Shown piece after piece: positions 7,692 through 12,052 of a stretch of DNA of 12,052 nucleotides (position 1 is the stretch's first letter; every line of letters starts with the position of its first letter). This stretch comes from Clostridia bacterium. GTDB taxonomy: Bacteria; Bacillota; Clostridia; Oscillospirales; CAG-272. The notes below the pieces were generated by a model. The model did not search any database. It saw nothing but the letters and a program-made list of their open reading frames with translations, and was not told the DNA's origin. The stretch lies in contig JAFYBI010000263.1 of the NCBI GenBank assembly GCA_017540285.1, positions 1 to 12,052 of the forward strand, in the 5' to 3' direction. The translations under genes and the position numbers were made by a program.

Positions 7692-8870
7692 ATGAAACCG
7701 ATGAACGACTACCGCTTTGTGCGCGGCGTGAACTACTATCCCTTCCCGACCGACGAGGAAAGGCTCCGCCGGGAGCTCTCCTTCGGACGCCGCGTGAACC
7801 TCAACGCCCTGCGCGTCTGGCTCGATTTCCACACCTGGGAACGCCGCGGAGCGGACTATGTGGGCCGCCTGGTCGAATCCGTCCGGGTCGCATACGACTG
7901 CGGCTATCAGACCATGCCGATCCTCTTCAACGGCAACGGCGAGAACTCCGCGACGATCCCGCGCGACCGCTGGCCCGCCATGGAGGCCTACGTCGCCGAG
8001 ATCGTGACCGCGCTGCGCGACGAGCCGGGACTCCTCGCTTGGGATGTGATGAACGAGCCGCTCTGCTGCTGGTGGATCGACGGCTGCGCTGACGCGGAGG
8101 AGAAGGCGCGGCGGAAGGAAACCGTCTGGGAGTTCCTCCGCCACTTCATCCCCTGCGTCCGCGAGCACGATCTGAAGAACGCCGTCACGGTCGGCTACAC
8201 GACCGCGTGGGAGGCCGAGGATTCGATCAACGCGCTGACCGATCTCATCACCTTTCATGACTACAGCCCGACCCGCGCCGTCATCGAAGCGAATTTCGCC
8301 CGCGCGGCGGAAATCGGAAAGAAGTTCGGCCAGCCCGTCCTGCAGACCGAAACCGGATGCCTCGCGCGCTGCAATCCCTACGACATGGCGCTCGAAACCT
8401 GCGAGAAATACGGCATGGGCTGGATGGTCTTCGAGCTGATGATCCACGACCGCTGCGACTCCGAGCACGGCGTCTTCTATGCGGACGGCACCGTGCGGGA
8501 CCCCGCGACGATCGCCGCGATGATGGGATGCTACCGCTGCCGGGATCTCGGCACGATCGTCGTGCCCGTCCCGAACCGCGAAGGTCATGCGGCCCGCGCG
8601 ATCGACGGGATCAAACAGGCGCTGACCGAATATACCGACGACGCCTTCGATTACCGCCCGTCCGACATCGTCAAGCTGCTCGACGCCTGCGAGGTCGCGG
8701 CGAACCTGCTCGAATGCTGCGATCTCGTCCCCATGGCGACGCCGCCGACCGCAAAGATCCTCGCCTGGAGACGTCTCACGGACGCCGGGCAGAAGCCGCC
8801 GCTCGGCGAAGTCCGCGCGTTTGCCTACGGACTTGCGAAGGAGCTGAAAGAGCTCTGCCAGATCCTTTGA
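7692..8870 (+). CDS. Cytoplasmic clan-A (GH5-like) glycoside hydrolase
   Basis: A 392-residue (beta/alpha)8-barrel glycosidase. RGVNYYPFPT (11-20) opens the barrel, NLNALRVWLDF (36-46) forms an early strand, and LLAWDVMNEP (114-123) gives the acid/base Glu122. HDYSP (189-193) lies near the subsites, and PVLQTETG (215-222) gives the probable nucleophile Glu220. Both catalytic glutamates of a retaining clan-A enzyme are thus in place. There is no signal peptide, and about 15 cysteines are present, so it acts inside the cell on imported oligosaccharides. The exact family and substrate cannot be read; beta-mannoside or beta-glucoside cleavage is typical for relatives. GAGAGAGGAG lies 7 nt before the ATG, 14 nt after cysN, and no promoter is visible between, so it belongs to the PAPS operon. 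A second in-frame Met at residue 4 is possible. The C-terminus (about 320-392) is helical and is not typical of GH5. Confidence 0.8.
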   Translation: MKPMNDYRFVRGVNYYPFPTDEERLRRELSFGRRVNLNALRVWLDFHTWERRGADYVGRLVESVRVAYDCGYQTMPILFNGNGENSATIPRDRWPAMEAYVAEIVTALRDEPGLLAWDVMNEPLCCWWIDGCADAEEKARRKETVWEFLRHFIPCVREHDLKNAVTVGYTTAWEAEDSINALTDLITFHDYSPTRAVIEANFARAAEIGKKFGQPVLQTETGCLARCNPYDMALETCEKYGMGWMVFELMIHDRCDSEHGVFYADGTVRDPATIAAMMGCYRCRDLGTIVVPVPNREGHAARAIDGIKQALTEYTDDAFDYRPSDIVKLLDACEVAANLLECCDLVPMATPPTAKILAWRRLTDAGQKPPLGEVRAFAYGLAKELKELCQIL

Positions 8871-8882
8871 AAGCAAAAACCG

Positions 8883-8916
8883 AGAGGGACCATCCGCCGG
8901 GACAGTCCCTCTTTTT
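8883..8916. terminator. Bidirectional terminator between convergent units
   Basis: An 8-bp perfect stem, AGAGGGAC (8883-8890) with GTCCCTCT (8905-8912), encloses a 14-nt loop. It is followed by T-run 8912-8916 on the plus strand. Upstream AAAAACC (from about 8876) provides a U-run for the minus strand. It closes the PAPS operon directly after the glycosidase and serves the DUF11 gene from the other side. Confidence 0.85.
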
Positions 8917-8929
8917 GTGATGTCCGGAT

Positions 8930-9793
8930 TCAGATGATCCCCGAGACGGTCAGCGTCGCGGTGCCGGGATCGGCAGTCCAGACGCCGGTCGCGGGATCCT
9001 GCGCGTAGGTCGCCCCCGGGATCGAGAGCACGCCGTCCCCTGTGGCGAATTCGCCGGTGGTCTCGTCGTACGTGTACTGATCGGGCGTCAGCGTCACGCC
9101 GTCAAGCGTCACGACGAGATCCGTGAGGATGGGCGAGAAGGTGTCGCGGATCACGACGCCGTCCTCTTCCGTGGTCGCCGCACCCGTGTTTTCCACCTCA
9201 AAGGTGTACGTCACGCGGCTGTTCTCGGTGACGACCGTCGGGCTGACGCTCTTGACGATCGAGAGGTCCGCCGCCGTTTCCGCCGTGACGACGGCAGAGT
9301 CGGAGACCTCGCCCGTGACGCCCGCGCCCGTGACCGTCGCCGTGTTCTCGATCTGCCCGCCTTCGCCGAGAGGCGCGTATTCGTTCGCGTCGGCAAGGTA
9401 GACGAGCGTGGTGACGCCGTTCGCCGGGACGTCGATCCCCTCGAACGTGAGCGTACTTCCGACCGTCACCTCCGGCGCGGGTCCTTCGACGCCGTCCGTG
9501 AAGAGAAGCGCGGAACCGTCGACGTAGGTCAGCGGGAGCACGGTGACCTTTTCCGTCGTGTCCCCGTCCGCCTCATACGCGCCGAGGTCGTCGGTGACGG
9601 TGAGCCCCGTGAGCGGCGTATCGCCGGTGTTCTGGATGTTCACGACATAGGTGATCCTGCTCCCCTGCGCATACGTGCCGGGCGTCGCGGTCTTGACGAT
9701 GCTGACGGCGTCCACGATCTCGCCGACGGTGATGTTGGAGGCGCGGGTGACGCCTCCGAACGTGATGGTGGCCTGATTCTGGAAGGTTGCCAT
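8930..9793 (-). CDS. DUF11-repeat protein without signal peptide
   Basis: A 287-residue acidic protein with no cysteine. After an N-terminal block MATFQNQATITFGG (1-14) that also contains ASNITVGEI (18-26), it has two DUF11-type beta-sandwich repeats. Repeat 1 starts SIVKTATPGTYAQGSRITYV (31-50) and runs on to NTGDTPLTGLTVTDDL (55-70) and IENTATVTG (148-156). Repeat 2 starts LSIVKSVSPTVVTENSRVTY (177-196) with ENTGA (201-205) and IRDTFSP (215-221). There is no signal peptide, membrane segment, LPxTG or other anchor. DUF11 proteins are normally large secreted surface proteins, so a short leaderless form is unusual; it could be loaded from the mother cell onto a spore surface, but the sequence does not prove this. 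The start at 9793 is chosen for AAAGGA 7 nt upstream; an in-frame extension to 9835 has no such site. Its promoter was not identified. Confidence 0.78.
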   Translation of the reverse strand: MATFQNQATITFGGVTRASNITVGEIVDAVSIVKTATPGTYAQGSRITYVVNIQNTGDTPLTGLTVTDDLGAYEADGDTTEKVTVLPLTYVDGSALLFTDGVEGPAPEVTVGSTLTFEGIDVPANGVTTLVYLADANEYAPLGEGGQIENTATVTGAGVTGEVSDSAVVTAETAADLSIVKSVSPTVVTENSRVTYTFEVENTGAATTEEDGVVIRDTFSPILTDLVVTLDGVTLTPDQYTYDETTGEFATGDGVLSIPGATYAQDPATGVWTADPGTATLTVSGII

Positions 9794-9971
9794 TTTTCTT
9801 TCCTTTCCGGGCCGCATGGCAGCAGCCCGCCGCATTCCGGAGAGACGGGAGACGACCCGCCCCTCCTCTCACAGGATATGCGTCCCGGCTCCCCGGCGTT
9901 CGGCGCGGCGGGTTTTTACACGATCTCCAAATTGTTAATATAATTGTCACCAATTCCCTCTGCAATCGATG

Positions 9972-9977
9972 TATAAT
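9972..9977 (+). promoter_or_regulatory. Probable -10 box of the mannosidase gene
   Basis: TATAAT at 9972-9977 is a perfect -10 hexamer 38 nt before the start codon. The best -35, TTGTCA at 9944-9949, is 22 bp away, which is too far; at normal spacing the sequence is poor. The promoter may therefore need an activator, which would suit a catabolic gene. Transcription would begin near 9984. Confidence 0.6.
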
Positions 9978-9984
9978 ATTGTCG

Positions 9985-10001
9985 CCGGGGAATCGCCCCG
10001 G
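9985..10001 (+). promoter_or_regulatory. 5'-terminal hairpin before the mannosidase ribosome binding site
   Basis: CCGGGG (9985-9990) and CCCCGG (9996-10001) form a perfect 6-bp stem with a 5-nt loop. It would sit at the very 5' end of the predicted mRNA, two bases before the AAGGAGA ribosome binding site (10004-10010). Such hairpins can protect mRNA from decay. As DNA, the same inverted repeat could instead be an operator. Confidence 0.55.
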
Positions 10002-10015
10002 ATAAGGAGAATTGT

Positions 10016-12052
10016 ATGGAAAAGAAAAAGAAACTCTATTGCGTTGCGAACGCACACCTCGACACCCAGTGGAACTGGACCATTCAGGACACGATCCGCG
10101 ACTGTGTGAAGAGCACCCTCGAGCGGAACTTCTATCTGATGGATAAGTACCCGCACTACCGCATGAATTTCGAAGGCGCGTTCCGCTATAAGCTGGCGAA
10201 GGAGTATTACCCGGACCTCTACGAAAAGCTGAAGGGCTATATCGCCGAAGGCCGCTGGAACGTCGCGGGGTCCACCTGGGACGCCATGGACGCGAACGTC
10301 CCGTCCTCCGAGGCCCTCATGCGTCAGATCCTTTACGGGAACGGATTCTTTGAAAAGGAATTCGGCAAAAAGAGCACCGACATCTTCCTCACCGACTGCT
10401 TCGGTTTCCGCTATGCCCTGCCCTCCATCGAAGCCCATATGGGCCTGAACGGCTTCTCCACGCAGAAGCTCGTCTGGGGCGTCGGCTCTCCGATCTACAA
10501 CGAAGACGGCACCGTCACCCGCCCCGAGCCCGAAGACCGCGACACGCCCAGAGAACAGCGCAAGCCGCGCATGGACCTCGGCAAATGGATCGGCCCGGAC
10601 GGCAAAGGCGTCGCCGTTTCCCTTCTCGAAGGCGACTATACCTACAACTTCAACAATCCGCACGGTCCGGAGCACAAACCGGACGAGCGTCCCGTCGGCG
10701 AGCGTCAGGAATACCTGCGCGCCATCGAGCACAACGAGAAATACACCGGCATCCCGTCCCGCTCCATGTACTTCGGCACCGGCGACTACGGCGGATCCTG
10801 CAAGGAGATCTCCGCGAAGATGCTCAACGAGGCGATCGACAAAAACGGCGAAAACCTCTACGAAGTCATCGCCGCCTCCACCGACGACATTTTCAACGAC
10901 CTCACCCCCGAGGAGTTCGAGAATCTCCCGACCTACGACGGCGTGCTTCTGATCCCCCACGGCTCCGGCGCCGTCACCTCCCACACCATCAACAAGAGAT
11001 GGAACCGCAAGAACGAGCTGCTCGCGGACTCCGCGGAAAGAGCGGCGGTCATGGCGGCATGGCTCGGTGCGTCCGAATACCCGGAGGAAAGACTCCTCAC
11101 GGCCTGGCAGACCTTCCTGTGGCATCAGTTCCACGACGACCTGCCCGGCACCTCCATCGCTTCCGCGTACGTCTTCACCTACAACGATTACGTCATCGCC
11201 CTCAACATGTTTGCGGCGGAGCTGAACAAGGCTGTCGGCGGCGCTGCAAAGGCCCTCGACACCAACGTAACGGGCACGCCCGTCGTGGTCTACAACCCCG
11301 TCTCCACCGCGCGCAACGACATCGTCACCGTCTCGCCCATCGACATCGACAAGCCGTACGTCCGGGTGTTCGCTCCCTGCGGATGCGAAGTCCCCGCGCA
11401 GTACGACGCCGCGGCGAAGACCTTGAAATTCGCCGCGAAGACGCCCGCGGTCTCCTGCGCCGTCTTTGACGTCCGGCCCTCCGACGAGCCCTCTCCGCTC
11501 GCCGCGTCCGTCTCGGTCACCGAACGCACGGTCGAGAACGAGCGCTACCTCGTTACCATCGATGAGAACGGCGACATCGCCTCCATCGTCGACAAGGCCA
11601 ACGGCAATCAGGAACTCCTCTCCGCGCCCGCCGGCCTCGAGATCGGCCCCGACACCTCGCAGAACTGGCCGTCTTGGGAGCTCGTCTGGACGGATTCCCT
11701 CGAAGAGCCGATCCGCGTGAAGGACAACGTGAAGATCGAGATCGCGGAGAACGGCCCCGCCGTCTGCTCCCTCAAGATCACCCGCACGCACGGCGGTTCC
11801 TCCTTCGAGCAGACCGTGCGCCTCACCGCCGGCGGACAGCGCGTCGACGTGGCCTGCAAGGTCGACTGGTTCGAGAGAGCCTCCAACCTCCGCGCCGCGT
11901 TCCCGCTCGCCGTTTCCAACCCGAAGGCGGCGTTCGACCTCGGCCTCGGCGCGATCGAGAGCGGCAACACCGATTCCTTCCCGTACTATCAGCACGTCGT
12001 GCACCAGTGGGCGGATCTGACGGCCGAGGACGGCTCTTACGGCGTGTCGATC
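10016..12052 (+). CDS. GH38-family alpha-mannosidase (3' end beyond the window)
   Basis: An open frame of 679 codons with no stop before the window edge. GH38 enzymes are usually about 850-1050 residues, so roughly a quarter or more is missing. The N-terminus has the zinc-binding AHLDTQWNW (13-21, His14 and Asp16). LTDCFGF (125-131) supplies the catalytic nucleophile and zinc ligand Asp127, and WHQFHDDLPGTS (369-380) is the conserved helical-domain motif with the remaining zinc-ligand His. The beta-sandwich domain begins at about residue 420 (VVVYNPVS). The basic MEKKKK start and absence of a signal peptide point to a cytoplasmic enzyme that trims alpha-mannosides taken up by the cell, for example from host or yeast N-glycans. 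AAGGAGA at 10004-10010 sits 5 nt before the ATG. Codon use and GC are like the neighbours. GH38 assignment is firm; linkage specificity is not readable. Confidence 0.92.
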   Translation, partial: MEKKKKLYCVANAHLDTQWNWTIQDTIRDCVKSTLERNFYLMDKYPHYRMNFEGAFRYKLAKEYYPDLYEKLKGYIAEGRWNVAGSTWDAMDANVPSSEALMRQILYGNGFFEKEFGKKSTDIFLTDCFGFRYALPSIEAHMGLNGFSTQKLVWGVGSPIYNEDGTVTRPEPEDRDTPREQRKPRMDLGKWIGPDGKGVAVSLLEGDYTYNFNNPHGPEHKPDERPVGERQEYLRAIEHNEKYTGIPSRSMYFGTGDYGGSCKEISAKMLNEAIDKNGENLYEVIAASTDDIFNDLTPEEFENLPTYDGVLLIPHGSGAVTSHTINKRWNRKNELLADSAERAAVMAAWLGASEYPEERLLTAWQTFLWHQFHDDLPGTSIASAYVFTYNDYVIALNMFAAELNKAVGGAAKALDTNVTGTPVVVYNPVSTARNDIVTVSPIDIDKPYVRVFAPCGCEVPAQYDAAAKTLKFAAKTPAVSCAVFDVRPSDEPSPLAASVSVTERTVENERYLVTIDENGDIASIVDKANGNQELLSAPAGLEIGPDTSQNWPSWELVWTDSLEEPIRVKDNVKIEIAENGPAVCSLKITRTHGGSSFEQTVRLTAGGQRVDVACKVDWFERASNLRAAFPLAVSNPKAAFDLGLGAIESGNTDSFPYYQHVVHQWADLTAEDGSYGVSI

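Larger units (their letters stand above)
9794..10015. other. Divergent intergenic region
   Basis: This gap separates the DUF11 and mannosidase start codons. The half next to the DUF11 gene is GC-rich and holds a weak stem (CGGG, 6-nt loop, CCCG inside GAGAG/CTCTC, about 9840-9872) that would lie in that gene's leader. The half next to the mannosidase is AT-rich (9927-9980), with partly repeated AATTGT and CAATT elements (AATTGTTAATATAATTGT, 9930-9947) that could be an operator. I could not find a convincing minus-strand promoter. Confidence 0.5.

Noticed and set aside
9794..9900. Sporulation-type promoter (CATATCCT) for the DUF11 gene
   Set aside because: The -10 match is poor and there is no -35 at the right distance.
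9878..9917. GC-rich stretch followed by TTTTT as a plus-strand terminator
   Set aside because: Stem pairing is weak (GCG/CGC only) and no plus-strand gene ends there.
9947..12004. 685-codon open frame antisense to the mannosidase
   Set aside because: It is a low-complexity shadow rich in Gly, Val, Asp and Arg; the plus strand holds all GH38 catalytic motifs and a strong ribosome binding site.

Overview
The window is GC-rich (roughly 60-65% by eye) and reads as chromosomal DNA of an anaerobic, probably spore-forming or spore-descended Clostridia-type Firmicute. This rests on strong AAGGAGG-type ribosome binding sites, near-perfect TTGACA/TATAAT promoters, a Clostridia-style MarR plus ABC-exporter pair, a SpoIVFB-like M50 protease, and DUF11-repeat and GH38 genes. 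The taxon is inference. No RNA genes, CRISPR, insertion sequences or phage genes were seen. Genes are tightly packed and switch strand, with terminators in the convergent gaps.

Layout. (1) 45-2771, plus strand: an extended -10 promoter, a repeated AGGTACCT operator candidate, a MarR-family regulator, and a translationally coupled ABC exporter half-transporter, closed by a bidirectional terminator. (2) 3590-2806, minus strand: a two-gene unit of a 102-residue single-pass membrane protein and a minimal M50 (SpoIVFB-like) intramembrane metalloprotease with ATGA overlap. (3) 3658-8916, plus strand: a consensus promoter drives a four-gene unit. It comprises an APS kinase-CysQ phosphatase fusion, CysD, CysN with an unusual C-terminal tail, and a clan-A (GH5-like) glycoside hydrolase, ending at a terminator. 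(4) 9793-8930, minus strand: a DUF11-repeat protein with no signal peptide. (5) 10016 to the right edge, plus strand: a GH38 alpha-mannosidase, cut by the window end.

How it fits together. CysD and CysN make APS from sulfate and ATP, using GTP. The CysC half of the fusion phosphorylates APS to PAPS, and the CysQ half hydrolyses the by-product PAP. The complete unit has no PAPS/APS reductase (cysH), sulfite reductase, sulfate transporter or sulfotransferase. It is therefore a PAPS production and PAP disposal module, co-transcribed with a cytoplasmic glycosidase and close to a cytoplasmic mannosidase.

The most interesting points are the kinase-phosphatase fusion, a CysD carrying the cysteine pattern of [4Fe-4S] APS reductases, a CysN tail that looks like a collapsed APS kinase domain, and the minimal M50 protease with its small membrane partner.
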